Part shown: in pieces, positions 22,946 to 35,067 of the stretch
Layout: the number at the start of each line of letters is the position of its first letter
Numbering within the stretch: the first letter of the stretch is position 1
Assembly (NCBI GenBank): GCA_032988165.1
Contig: JANTQF010000134.1
Span: 23,762 to 87,761, forward strand
Length of the DNA stretch: 64,000 nucleotides
Reading direction: 5' to 3'
Source of the DNA: Emmonsiellopsis sp. PD_33
Lineage: Eukaryota; Ascomycota; Eurotiomycetes; Onygenales; Ajellomycetaceae
Translations under genes and position numbers: made by a program
The notes under the pieces: model-generated
Told to the model about the DNA's origin: nothing
Database searches by the model: none
What the model saw: only the letters and a program-made list of their open reading frames with translations

Positions 22946-24171
22946 ATTTTTGTTCTTTCACTTTTGAGGGTTTATGCGGCGCATTACTGAATACGTTTTT
23001 TATTTATTGTACAATATATATCATCCAAATGGCGCCATATATCACGGTTGGTTTGGCATTCTTTAATTCAATGGATTTGGTTTTTCCAGCTCTAACTACG
23101 GATTTTGCTTCTGGGTTTTCGAGAGATTCGAGCACGTAACTAATAGAGATCCCAGCATTGGGTTCGAGAACTCCTTTTGCTAACGCACGCATATTTCTCC
23201 AGAACCCTACCCACAGTAGCTACTTGTACACGAATCGTCGGCTGTTTTATGCTTACTTTGGGAATGAGTTATCTATATATACGTTGGGTGAAGCCGGCTG
23301 CTATGTGTAGCGGAAGGGTTGATAGAGCAGCAGCCGTGTATATAGACCGTGGCAGGGGAAGACCCAGGTAGAAATAAATACTCTGCTAGAGACCTTGAAA
23401 GGATATGGAGGGAAGTGAGCGAATTGATGGATGGATGGATGGATGGCTGGGCTGTGCTAAGTGAACTCTCCACCTGGAATTATTGACTCCCATGTACCGT
23501 GTATGTAACTCTTAGGTATGGCTGGCCTCTTTGATGGAGCAACAGTCTTCGAAAACAGGCAGGAGGAAGATATATTTTCATTGACTACTTGTAGGGAGAA
23601 GCTAGTGGGGTGAAAGATATTAAACAGGACAAAAGAGACTAACATAGACATGGATGCGAATAGGAAATAACACCATATCTACTATTAACATGGGGAGAAG
23701 TGGGATGATAGGGGGCGGGCCAGAGAGGTTTTCTGTTTAAAGAACAAGAAGATTATGGAATGTATCTTTTTGTTTCCCCCTTCCTTTCTCCTTCATAAGA
23801 TTAGCAAGGAAGCATGGAGGTTATGTATGTAATGGATTATCTTTGTTTTATCTTTTTTTTGTTCTGATTCAATCAATGCGGTACCCCGGTATCTTCGAGA
23901 AGTTGATTGTCAAGATAGATCTTTAGAAAAAATGAATGTTGTCTTTTTTTTTTAAGAAAAAAACCTTTTGTCCCCGCTCTTTTTAAAATAAAAGGTCCTC
24001 ACAAAAAAAAAGAAACAACAAAAAGCAAAAACCTATCAAAACACACACTCCCGAAGTTCCCAGGGTTCCCACAAGGAATTAAAGAGAAGTTTGTTGTTGT
24101 CGTTGCTCATCGCTCATCCATCGCAACCCATTTGAAAAAAGAAGCCCCAATCCGAACCGAGCCACACCGGC
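22946..24171. other. Convergent intergenic region
   Basis: About 1.2 kb between two 3' ends. A GATG tetranucleotide run lies at 23426-23446 and poly-A/poly-T tracts around 23,950-24,020. No gene seen. Confidence 0.5.
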
Positions 24172-25560
24172 TTACGTCCGCGACATGACACCCCAGGCGC
24201 GAATCTTGTTATCAGTGTATCCAGCGAACAGGGTCTGGCCGTCCGCGGACCAGGCCAAGCTTATGCACTCTGGCTCACGGCTCTTGGATCCCTTCTCGAC
24301 GAACTCAGGCTTGAGCTCATCAACCTTGCTCTTCTTCTCCAGGTCGAAAATGGTGATGCTGCTCGAGGTAGCAGCGCAGAGCCAGTAGCGGTTGGGGGAG
24401 AAGACAAGGGCGTGGATCTCATCTCCGGCCTGGAGAGAGTAGAGGTGCTTGGACTCGTTAAGATCCCAGAGCATGGTGGTTCCGTCCTTTCCGCCGGAGG
24501 CGCAGAGAGATCCGTCGGGGGAGATGGTGACGGTGTTGATGTAGCCGGTGTGGCCGATGTGGTCGGTTTGGATACGGCAAGACGACAGTTCCCAGACCTG
24601 ATATCAGAGTTAGCAAAAAAAAATGCCCGCCTGACATAATGCGTAACTTTTTGAGTGTTCTTGAAATATATTTCAAAATATAGATTTCCATCAGGGCAAT
24701 TGGTGAAGTTTGTCTCATGGCCACAACGGGCTCTGAAGTAGCAAATACGTAAATGCAATACATCATTTGGGCTGGCAAAAAAGAAAAAAAAAAACGAAAA
24801 TCCAGTCAAGGGACTGGGATTGGACATAGATATATCGTACCTTCACGAGCTTATCCCAGCCAGAGCTGACAATGACGGGGTTCTGGGGGTTGGGGCTGAA
24901 GCGGACGCAAGAGACCCATTCGGTGTGTCCCTTATCGGTGATGGTGAACTTGCAGTCACCGAGGGTGTTCCACAGCTTGATGCTCCGGTCGCGGGATCCG
25001 GAGACGATCTGACGGTTGTCGGCGGAGAAGGAGACGGACAGGACATCGTTGGTGTGGCCAACGAAAGTCCGGGTGGTGTTGCCAGTAGCCAGCTCCCACA
25101 GGCGGAGGGTCTTATCCCACGAGCTGGAAAGCGCATAGGCACCGTCGGAGGAGATCACCTATATTTCCCACAAGAAAAAAAAATTACAACAATCAGCCAC
25201 ACGGTCCGTCAAATGCTCCGCAACTCAACCAATGCTATTTTTTTTCTGTTTCTTCTTCTTTCTTCTTTCTCTTGGGCGGGTGTACTCATACACAGTCGGA
25301 GACAATGTGCGAATGGCCGTGGAGGCTCCGTTTGGGGTAACCGTATGCGGTGTCGTCACGAGTCAGATTCCAGATGATCAGGGTCTTGTCGCGACTGGCG
25401 GACAGGAGCATATTGGGGCTGCAGAGGGCTGTCAGCAACCATGAGGGACTTGGGTATAGCCGGGGGGTGTCCGTTCTTACTTCTCCAGCGAGGTGGCCAG
25501 GCTGGTGACCCAGCCATTGTGGCCCTCGAGGGTCCCGCGGTGGACTAGCTGCTCAGCCAT
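24172..25560 (-). CDS. cpcB: RACK1 / CpcB / Asc1, ribosome-bound WD40 protein
   Basis: Seven-bladed WD40 scaffold on the head of the 40S ribosomal subunit, needed for translational control and signalling. In Aspergillus the orthologue CpcB affects cross-pathway amino-acid control and development. Exons are 25560..25481, 25418..25292, 25158..24841 and 24597..24172, 316 residues, exactly the usual length. The start is [20 protein letters not shown]. Repeats show the GH...WD pattern: [60 protein letters not shown], and the terminal [13 protein letters not shown]. Introns are 62, 133 and 243 nt. The last is unusually long and hosts a box C/D snoRNA. It is the first of three tandem minus-strand housekeeping genes. 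Confidence 0.97.
24686..24772 (-). ncRNA. snR24: Intronic box C/D snoRNA, U24/snR24 homologue
   Basis: Lies inside the third intron (24598..24840) of RACK1 on the sense strand. Box C is ATGATGT (24766-24760) and box D is CTGA (24694-24691). A CCA/TGG end stem closes the RNA at 24770/24688, giving about 83 nt. The interior has ATTTGCTACTTCAGA and, further on, ATGAGACA (C') then CACCAAT, matching the U24 guide core I know from yeast snR24. In yeast snR24 also sits in the intron of the RACK1 gene ASC1 and directs 2'-O-methylation of neighbouring large-subunit rRNA positions. Host gene, order of boxes and guide core all agree. Confidence 0.88.
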
Positions 25561-25850
25561 GGTGTGCAGACTCGAGAATTAGGGAAAGCCTGGGGGTGGG
25601 AGGAGGAGGATGGATGGCGAGCGAGGTCGATGAGCTTTTATCACGGCTGGTCGTGGGCGGGCAGCGGCTTGGGTTGGAGCAACTCTCGGTTGTTCTGGCG
25701 GCCGCACAAGCCCTAAGCGCAATTCGGCCATTGTGTGTGCGCTAGTAGCCCTAGGTGCTAAGCGAGCGTCACGTGCCCGGGGTGTATCCATCAGGCCATC
25801 TATCAAAACATCCGTCTATACAGCTCATATCTACAAATTATAATGTACAT

Positions 25851-26713
25851 TCACGACTCAAACGGGTGGATCTCGGGCATCTGCCCCAACCCCCCGCCGC
25901 TCTTCCCCTTCCCGCCCTGCTCCCCCCCAGCACTCCTATCCCGCACATGCTGCCGCAGCCGCGCCAGGATCTCGGACTCCTCCCACCGCTGCGGAACAGG
26001 CCTGTACGCAGGTTTAAACGCCCCGACAGTCTGCGCCCACTCGCCGCTCTTGGCCGCGCCGTTCTTCCACGTGTCTGTCGGCGTATCCTTGACCTCCCCG
26101 GAAGCAGCAGCAGCAGCCTCGGCGTTCGTTGTGGTTGCCGCGTCCTCCGGCTCCTGCGTGGCCCAGTAGTAAATGTCCCAGTCATTCTCGTCGAGGAATT
26201 TGTCGAACTCCGCCAGCTGGCTCGCGCTCATGGTGGGGAGGTTCTGCGATGCGAAAGTTGACAGGAGAAGGTCCGATTCCAGCGTTCCTCGCTTTCGGCT
26301 TTGATCTGGCGTGTGTTGTCTGCTGTATTAGCCTCAGGTCCCCTCCCCCCAAATAGTAGGCTTGGATAACATAGATACTTGGGAATAGACAGTAAAAAAA
26401 GGGGCCAAAAAAACGCACATAGTAATCTCGCCCGCATCGTAGCAACATCCTCCCCCTGCCTCTTCAACGGCTCGACCTTAAACGTAATCCCCTCCATCTC
26501 CCCCACGCCCAACTCCGGCTTCCTCCCTCCGCTCGGCTGCGCGCCACCCGTCATCCGCTCCGTCTTGCCCGGGACCGCATCGCTTGGTTTGTAGTTTGGA
26601 TCTACTGCGCTACTGGCTCGGAAGGCCGTTGCGCTGAGCGATCGGACGGGCGCGGACGATAGCCTGGCGGCTGCGGACCGTATGACGCGGGAAAATAACT
26701 GGGGAGTTGCCAT
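25851..26713 (-). CDS. sdh5: Succinate dehydrogenase assembly factor 2 (SDHAF2/Sdh5)
   Basis: Mitochondrial matrix factor required for covalent attachment of FAD to the succinate dehydrogenase flavoprotein. Exons are 26713..26419 and 26305..25851, 249 residues. The 113-nt intron (GTGCGT donor) is phase 1. Residues 1-35 form a presequence ([20 protein letters not shown]). The family core is restored across the splice: [20 protein letters not shown], then [28 protein letters not shown] and DWDIYYW. The RGxLExD motif matches family usage. A C-terminal extension is Ala- and Gly-rich. The ATG inside the second exon (MSASQ) would lose the core and is not the start. Confidence 0.93.
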
Positions 26714-27345
26714 GGGTAGGAATTCCTTCCCGATTCTGTATATATATAATTGTCGGAGAATGGGGTGGATATGATGGGATTGAGGAGGAGGAGGAGGAGG
26801 AGGAAATCTGGGGGCTTGGGATTGTCGAAAGTTGCCGTTGCCGAGCTTGACATCATCCCGAAATCTTGTTTGGTGTGTTTGCATCGTGAAACAGGATCCA
26901 TTGGTCAGCATCAATCTGCGCCCCTTTTTTTCGGATTCAGCGCTGTGTCCGAGAAAGCATGTTCATGGGATGGACGAGTATAGAACCTGTCTGTCTTCTC
27001 TACTGATTATCACTGACGTCTCCTTGACCGAATTTACAAAGCTTCTACAGTAATACGACATCATGGACCCTAACAGGCTGGAATAAAAAAAACATCGTCA
27101 TTCAGTCCAAAAAGCAGCATTCATATCTATTGACCTTATCAAGTTAAAAAACATATTTGGCATTTCGTAGAATAAACATGGGAGAGCCGCAAAAGCTTGC
27201 CCCCTCCCGGGGGAACGTTATATATGTTTCCATCATCCCTCGTTTTTTTTAAAACTCCACATCACCTTTCTTTCCAGTAATAGTAGGGGGAGAAAGCGAA
27301 AAGTCGCAACGACGGGTAATAGTAAAAAAAGGGAATCGTAACGCC
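26714..27345. other. Intergenic, Sdh5 promoter side
   Basis: 632 bases between the 3' end of ERV25 and the start of the Sdh5 gene. A GGA/GAG-rich run (26780-26806) sits just upstream of Sdh5. No gene seen. Confidence 0.5.
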
Positions 27346-28481
27346 TTAGATGAGATGCTTCGACCTGGAGAGGAGAAAACGGTGCGTTAGCAATTGTCGC
27401 TGACAAGCACTGCACTGCTCCTAGATCGACCGTCGAGCCAAAAAAAAAAGGAAGAAAAAAGGGAGACGGGGTACAACAATGAGACATATCCCGCCAGCAT
27501 GAGCCTCATCAGAGAGCCAAAAAACAAAAGAAAGAAAGAAAAGGACATACCTGAAATACGCCCTCAAATAAACAACCTGCCAAGCCCCCAACCCAACCAG
27601 CATCCCCATCGTCCCAAACGCAAACCACTTCACCCGCTCATTCGTACTCTCATTAGTATCCCGCAGCTTCTGCTCGCGGATGCGCATGTAGTCCATCTCC
27701 ATCACGATCTCGCCGACCATCGCTTCGATCCGGCGGAGGTCGGCCTCCACGGGCCGCAGCTTCTCTTGCACCTGGATCGCGGACCAGTCGCGCGCGTCGG
27801 CGCCGATGTCGATGTCGAGTTCGATGTGGCGGAAGGGGTTGCCGGAGTCTGTGTGGGTGTGTTAGTCTGATGTGTGCAATGTGCTTCTGGTTTGGGGAAC
27901 CGGGGCGTAGATAGGGAGGAGCGGGCGTTTGTTTGGGGGGTTGGGGGATTAGGGGAAGATGCGGAGTAGTAGACAAACGTACGTCGGCCGGTAACGAGGA
28001 TATTCTCGAAGCATACGTCGAATGCAGTGTCCGCGCTAGGTGTGAATGCCTGTCTGGTCTCGCCGACGACATCCTTGGGTCTGCCGTAGTCATTTCCCAT
28101 CGAGTCTTTAATCTATACCACCACCAAACTTCATTAGCCAATCCCGTAGATAAATCTCTTTCCCCCCCCATAAAACTCCAGCAAAGAGGGCATTGCCGTC
28201 CCTCTCCCTCTCCCTCTCCCTCCTTACAACCAAACCAAACCAAACCAAACCAAACAAAACAAGAAAAAGCCACCACATACATGCATATTAACAACCTGCC
28301 CATCCCCCTTGGACCCGCTCACAATCGCCGTAACAACAACCAGCTGGTCCCGACTGACAAAGTTGCGTATGCACCTCTCATTCTTCCCATTGTGAGATAG
28401 CGCCGGGAGGTCGAACTTGAGCGCTGCGGAGAGCTGGACGAGACAGAGGAGTGAGAGGAGGAGCACGGATCGGAGCGACAT
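27346..28481 (-). CDS. erv25: p24-family cargo receptor Erv25
   Basis: Type I membrane protein of COPII/COPI vesicles cycling between ER and Golgi, forming p24 complexes with Emp24. Exons are 28481..28281, 28112..27983, 27848..27551 and 27364..27346, 215 residues. Signal peptide is residues 1-20 ([20 protein letters not shown]). The GOLD domain carries [18 protein letters not shown] and [12 protein letters not shown] with the two conserved cysteines. A coiled coil ([20 protein letters not shown]) precedes one transmembrane helix ([20 protein letters not shown]). The tail ends LRAYFRSKHLI, the delta-p24 type sorting signal; its last residues come from a 19-nt exon. An in-frame ATG 36 bases upstream (28517) would add [12 protein letters not shown] before the signal peptide, so I prefer 28481. 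Intron 1 contains CCCTCT and CAAAC short repeats (about 28198-28258). Confidence 0.95.
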
Positions 28482-29747
28482 TGGTAGCCCTGCCGTGAGG
28501 GGCGATGAGCTGCCCATTCTATCCTTTTTTTTATGGCTCGATTGGATAGGTAGATGGGCTGGGGGAGGTGTTGTTGAGAATGTGGTGTTCTGGGCAATCA
28601 ATGTAGCTATTGCGGAATGCCACGATTATCCTTTGGGTTGGGTTCGCGGATAAATATTCGGGGGAATGATGTTCCGGTTTGGGTGGGTGGAGGGAAAGGG
28701 GTTAAACACCAGTGAAATCCTACTACAAGTATTTGCTTTCAAGAAAATATATATATTTCTTACATTGCATTTTGAAGTTTTCCTTCTCTTACTCTGCAAA
28801 AAGGGACAGTTCCAAAGGAAAATCTCGGTTTTAATTAACCTTCAGCAGCCTCCCAGTCTTGAGCCCATCTTGCTGGGTGCGATAGTAACCACCAAGGCAT
28901 TACCAACCGCCGCCCTACCCTAAAGTAATTCCGCTTTGGCTAAAGACGGGAACCCTACTATCGAACCATGGAGCGCAGGGTACGAAGAATTACTGCCAAG
29001 TTATATTGAAGTCGAGAGATGATAGTAAATCGATCCTTGACAAAAAAGTGTCGTATAATTTCATCTCCTAGAGAAACGAAAGCAAATAAATAAAAGGGCC
29101 AATCTAACATACATACAGTTCATAAATACATAGTGTGGTAATATCCAAAGGCCAGCCAAATTTAGGGCTGGGGAAAGAGAGGCAAAGAAGAAGTGAAGGT
29201 AATTATCGAAAAAGGGATCGAGAAGAGCAGGTCTTCCACCCAAGGGAGTCATTTCGTGGTACTAACGCGCGGCAAAATTGGAATAGTACAAAGGAACAGG
29301 ACGAAATGATTGCAGAAGAAAGGCTGGTTGGTATAAGAATGGAAAAATAAAAACGGGCAATGTAGAAGGTAAGGAAGATGTTTCCAAGAATTAAGAAGGG
29401 AATGGGAATAATTAAGGAAATTTCGGTTTCAGTTAGGAGTTTGGGGAATAGATCCAAGGGAATATGTGAAAAAAAAAAGATTCCAGTAAGTGGTTGGCTG
29501 TTTTTGGAAGGTATTATAGCGGCATATGCTCACCACGCGGAATATGGGTTCATGGCGGGGGCAAAGAGACGAAAGCAAATGTTTTGGCAAAATTGGCTAT
29601 TGCACCAAAATGGAAAATAGGCTGGGTGCAAAGAAGTGTCGCAAAAGCAAAAAACACAGTAGTTGAACTAACAAAGTAGCTATACATGGACGGAAATAGC
29701 TGGTCATTAAACCTAGTATTCAGGATTGTCGTGGAATTTCAGACGTT
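28482..29747. other. Intergenic
   Basis: About 1.27 kb. It holds the ERV25 promoter and the 3' flank of the next minus-strand gene. AT-rich, with no recognisable gene or RNA. Confidence 0.5.
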
Positions 29748-32700
29748 TTACACCGCCTGCTTCTTCTTGCGTGAAAACATTCTGCTGAATGAACTCGTGT
29801 TACTCTTCTCCATGCTGATGGACGAGGCAGAAGAGCGGTTACCCATTGGCTCCGCCGGAGGTGCAGTATTTTTAAAAAAATCGGCCAAATCCGCGGTTCC
29901 AGTTTGGTTGGCTCGATGATAGCTCCGGCTTTCATTCACTTGAGGTCGCAGAGGAGCATTAGGCCCACCATTTCGTTGACGCTCAACGTGGGAGGCATAT
30001 GAAGATTGTTGTGGGTAGTTGTTGATCTGAGAGTTAGAGCGAGAAAGTTTAAGCGGAGCTGCGTTGGCCATGGGTGTGGTTGAGGAGGTATTAGACTTAT
30101 GGGAACGGAGAGAGGATCGTGATAGTTTAGCTGATGGCACTTTGTCTACCGAGGTGGCGCGCATCAGGCGAGTCCTCATGGATGATTTTGGCCTGTTGGT
30201 CGCCGACCCACTCGCGGCAGCCGCGTTGACAGACAGGAGTTGAGGCTGGTCGAAGTCGGCGGGTGGTGGAACATTGCGTAAGAAGTCAGCCAAGCTCTCT
30301 TCTTCCTCTTTATGAGCCTTGAGGCCACCAAACTGCAATTCTGCTTCGAAATCGTCATCACTATCAAAATCAATGGCATATGGATCTTTCACTCGGCGCC
30401 GTGTCCTAGTGGCCATGGCCCCATCATTAATGTCGAATCCACCGCCGGAAACTAGCTGCTGGGTGGGTGGAGGTTGAGAGGACTGAGTTTGCATTCGGGT
30501 ATTGGAGCGGTTCGTGGACTCAAGTAGGCCAGTACGTGAATTGAAGGAGGAGGGAATCGATCGTGAGCCGTCCTGGGTACTTGGAGCGGAGCTTTGCCTA
30601 AGGTTGTCTCGGTTAAGACGTGCCGGGCCAATGTATTGAAACTCATCTGAATCCATTGTGGTGCGGAAAGGAGCAACCGACCTTGGGATGCGATGGGAGC
30701 CTTCCTGAGGCGGTCCCTCTCGAATAAAATCAATGAGTTCTGAAGTGCCCACATCATTGGGCAGAAGTGCTGGTCGAGCTTCCAAGCGTTGAGTCGGCCT
30801 TTTCGGTAGTTCTTTGGAAAGGTTCGAGGGCGAAGGCATGGCAGGCGATGTACTACCGCTAGCCGAACTGAGCTTCCGATTGGTCGGGGCATTGCTACCA
30901 TCGCTCAACCCGCCAGACGGAAGAGATCTGTTTTCCGGAACGGTCGCAATGCGGTCAGGTCCGGTTGACCTAATGAACTCTGCAATATCTCGCATCGATT
31001 CTCTTCCTACTCTAGGGTCTCGAGCCTGGGGTGGTGGGGATTTTGGCGCTGGGGATAGCTGGGACGGAGAATTTCGCACAGCGGGAGACTCGACAAACTT
31101 CGATTTATGAGGTGAAACGATGGAAGATGTCTGAATCCGCAGTCCATTTAGTTTAGATGAAGTGGCACTCGGCCTCCTCTCGCTTTGTTGTACCGCTCCT
31201 GACGGACCCGTCTGCTTCCAAATCTCGGCCATATCGGACGTATCAGTCCGAGTCGGCGCCCATCGGGGGGAGCTAGAATCCTGCAAAGCATGTTAATATC
31301 GAAATGGGGATAAATAGCGACCGGGGGCAGCTTACCTCCATCTCACGCATATTTCTTGGGGTCAAGGTATAATGTATTGTCTCATCACTCTGGATTAGCA
31401 GATCTAAATCAGCTGGTTCTGGAGCAGAATCGGCGAATCTGGATAGGGTTCCCGTTGTTTCAGTGGATGTACGTGTCGGTAGAGGAAATTGGCGGTCACT
31501 CTCGCCCGCCTGCCATCCTACAAGCCCCTTCAATTTATTAGAAACTTGTGAGGTGGCGGATCCCGACGTTTTCGGTCGCTTATCCCGATGGCTGCCAATA
31601 CTCACAGAACGACGAGGTCTCGAACTTGAATCGCGCGGTGTTGATGGCGGTGGAGGGGTAACGCGCTGAACAGCGGCGCGTTCAGATCCTGTTGAGACAG
31701 CTGAGCCCGGTTGGGCGTATCGTGGCGTGGTGTTTCCGCCAATGGACGATCCGGGATTCCTTTGTGAATGGGTCCCAGCACCTGATTTATCACTCTCGCC
31801 AGAAGGAGATTGACGACTTCGGATACTGCCTGATCGTTGAGTACGGGAAGAATATGGATGTTCCTGATCCGGGGTCCCCGCAGAATTCTGGGGCGGTTGT
31901 TGTGGATGAGCATGTCGAGGTGGCTGGAATGTGGACTTGTTGGGTTGAGCAACGAAGGAGGTTTCCACGATTGATTCTCGAGGGGATTCCTTTGGTTGAA
32001 CGTTGTTAGCGTCCATACGGTTGGAGGAGGTCCATATAACCTGTTTATCCTCCCTGGGCTGGTGAGTCGATCTCACTTGTTCTTCTTCTTCTTCCTCCTC
32101 CTCCGTAGACGCAAGGTAACTAGTTTGGGTTGTGTCATATACTTCTTGCTTCCTTCGATCCACCGGTGAGGGCACAGAGACAACGGATGGACGGGCGATC
32201 TGATGCTGCGTATGCTGTGTTGAAGATACAGTCTCTTCTTGATTCACTTCGGAAGTGCGCTCAATATGATGAACTTGCGCAATTTCAAGCCTTGGGCTAT
32301 GCAATCGTGAGGTGGGAGCCGAACCGAGAAACTCAGAATTGTCGCTCTCCACATCTTCGCCGACGCCTGCAAGGTCTTGACGCTGTTTGCTCCGTGGAGG
32401 GATCTCGGGTGGATTGGGTGCCTCTCCTCTGAGTTCATCGTCCTCGATCATCGTTTCCAGTTGGTCCTGCTCCTCTCGAGTCGAAAAAGCATGGTTGGGA
32501 GACGTTTGCAGATTCATCGGTGCTCGCTGTGCAAAAGGAGAGGAAGGCAACGATCGTGACCGAGAGTGGGACCGTCTTTCCTGCGAATCACCTCGTACAG
32601 CAACAGGCGAAATCGATCCGGTAGACGTAGGGGAAGCCAGTTCTGAGCCAGAAAGAAATAGGCTTCGAGGACGGAACGATCGGGCTTGAACTGCTATGGC

Positions 32701-33798
32701 GAGCTGGCTGGTAAATCCAGGGACCTCGATTTCATCCACGTCATTCTCGGAGAGCGGAAGCGGTATATCAGCAGGATTTATTTCCTCCCCCGTGCTCGCA
32801 TTCTCCTGGGAAATTTCCTCCAGTGACGGTTCTTCAACCGTCCCAATGCTACTCTGTCTACTATTTCCTCGAGGGAAAAGGCCCCGCCGCAGCATTGACT
32901 CCCTTGAGAGGGTTCTTGAAAGCGCTGGTCCCCTCACGTTTTTCCTCCAGGTACGCCAAAGTCGGCCCAGGGTTGAGTTCAATGCTAGCTTCTCCATATC
33001 CATCTCTTCAACTACCAGTATATCTCCATCTATTGTGTCGGGCTGCTCGTCTCGTGCCCGGCTAGATCTTCCTGATGCTGCGCGAGTAGATGCTGCCTCC
33101 CCGGCGATTATCAATGCGTGTTCGCCAATGTATTCCAAAATGGAGGTAAGAAAGATTGCAGCGGCTGGTGTAATGTGACCGATGTAGTTGGAAAAGCGCC
33201 CTGGGCCAGAATCCGTTTCGCTCAAGCCTTCTCGTTGTAGATGCTCATCTTCATCCTCCTCCTCCATGTCACCCAACCGTGTATATACCATGCATCGTAG
33301 GCGTGTCAGTTTCCATGACCTCTCCAGTTCAAACCGACCTGCAGGTTCACGTCCACCACGGAAATCTGATAGTTCCTCATCCTCACCACCGCCCATGTAT
33401 TCACTCAATTCCTCATCAGCGGCCGAAATGACCTCCTTTGCCAGTCTGGGCTTCAAGACTTCGGCCAATGCGGGTCGTATCGCACTTAAATTGGTGGATT
33501 TTGCAGTCATGAGGATGTTGAAGAGGAGATTGTCGAGGAAACGGTTGAGCTGCGCAAGGGAGGCGGGACTGACCGAGGCACCCACGGTGCCGGCTGACGG
33601 GTCCACGCCATTGAGGTTCTGGTCTGCAGACACAATCTGGGCAGCAGAAGTGGCAGCGATGAATTGAGGCTCCGGGTTAGCCAGGGGCGGCGAAAGCATG
33701 CTTTGCAATGGCGAGTGCAGGTCGCCCGTCAGGCTCACGCTGCGGCAGTGGCGACCTGGCACCGAACGGAACGATTCGATCGAGGGTTCGCGCTGCAT
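29748..33798 (-). CDS. Large Ser-rich fungal protein with H2A-like segment and repeated LADF motifs
   Basis: Exons are 33798..31336 and 31280..29748, with a 55-nt phase-0 intron (GTAAGC donor), 1331 residues. I do not recognise a named family. Residues 81-135 are helical (LNRFLDNLLFNILMTAKSTN). Residues 209-237 (TPAAAIFLTSILEYIGEHAL, then IIAGEAAS) strongly resemble the long central helix of histone H2A (APVYLAAVLEYL...LAGNAA). An acidic stretch (MEEEDEDEH) lies between them. Residues 250-820 are Ser/Pro/Gln-rich and probably disordered. From 837 on, a short motif recurs five times: DMAEIWKQTGP, DIAEFIRSTGP, ELIDFIREGPP, SLADFLRNVPP and DLADFFKNTAP. The tail is basic (SFSRMFSRKKKQAV). A nuclear or scaffold role is possible but unproven. 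Confidence 0.85.
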
Positions 33799-35067
33799 TG
33801 TGCCAAAAATCCCGCATCAACCTCACATGAACATTCGAAAGGGGGGAGGGAAACTGAGGGAGGAAAGGCGGCGGCAGAATCGAAGGGGGGTGTGTTGCAA
33901 GCGAACCTGGAAAGGGCAATTGACGACAAAGCCCGCCGCAGGCAGGTCTCCAACAGTCTAAATCACACAACGAAGACCTAGAGAGCAGAGAGAGAGAAGG
34001 TCAGCAGTCTGGAGGAATTTCATCGGGGCTCTGTGTTTTTCCCAGTTCTCCCTAGCGGAAGATTGCCACAGGGGGAGAATGTGGGCCGCGGATGGAGACA
34101 CAGGATGGAGAAGACAAGGGCAAATCAAAGGAACAGCGAGGACGGACTGGAGCAGGCGCGCCAATAGCAGCAGGAATTGAGCCAGAAGATGACGGGTGGG
34201 CTTGGGGGGAGCGGATGGATGGGCTGTTTAGGATTTAGGGGCGGACTGGAGGCAACGTACGCATCAAAACCGGCGCTTGTCGCAGGAGGGAGACGAGACA
34301 GCGCAGAAAGAGGCCAAGCAGAGCAGAGCAGAGCAGGCCAGGAGAGAGGACTCAGGACTCAGGACTCAGGAGGGAGGAGGCAGACTAGCAGAGTTAGACT
34401 GGTGGAGAGAGCAGACGGAGCGGGTGCCAGGTGGGCGCTGGACGGCGAGAGAGGATGGGCGATGGGCGATGGGCGCTGGGCAGGTCGACGGGAAGCGCAG
34501 GTGGAGCGGGGGGTACCTGGCCAGCCGCCCAATTGCGGCGGGGACAGAAGTACCTGTGGCTGCTAGTGCCGCTAGACTGCCTGGGCTGGCAAAATATTAT
34601 GGAGAGTCGCATTGTCGGCGGCGTGGATGCATGCAGAATGCAGAATGCGCCCGTGGTTTGGGGATATTCAATAATTAGTTACACTCCATGCTATGGGTTA
34701 TGGGTTATCAGTTACTACCCCAGACTGGTGCTCCCAACCCGTGTTAGAACGAGAGAGCGGCCATGTCTCAGCGTCCTTGCAATCCAACACCCTTCTACGC
34801 TCTTTTATTAAGTCAACCCGGGTCTCTGCAGCAGAACCAGCTCCATCCATCTACGCCCCCTTACAGTCGGTCATGGCTTTGACGCGGCGCATCAGACGCA
34901 AACACATGCGCAATCTCGACTTATCCCGCTATCAATACTCATGCCACCGTCCAACGCCAAAAAAGAAATAACTACAAACGGTCGAGCCCGAAGCATGTCA
35001 CTCTGATGATCGTCCCGGAATTGCGACATCCAGCGCCATTTGGTGGCACGCTGTTCCTGAGTCCTGA
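33799..35067. other. Intergenic and long leader region
   Basis: About 1.27 kb upstream of the large gene. It is unusually GA-rich on the + strand (for example 34,280-34,500, with repeated AGGACTC, AGCAGAGCAGAGCAG and GATGGGCGATGGGCG phrases), consistent with promoter and 5' UTR. The open frames here are by-products of that composition. Confidence 0.5.

Noticed and set aside
33664..33981. Several open frames over the start of the large Ser-rich gene
   Set aside because: They are antisense or shifted frames of the true first exon and its leader; composition follows the gene on the other strand.
34277..34678. ORFs in GA-rich sequence upstream of the large gene
   Set aside because: They come from short repeated GA-rich phrases and encode only Arg/Gly/Glu-biased sequence in overlapping frames.
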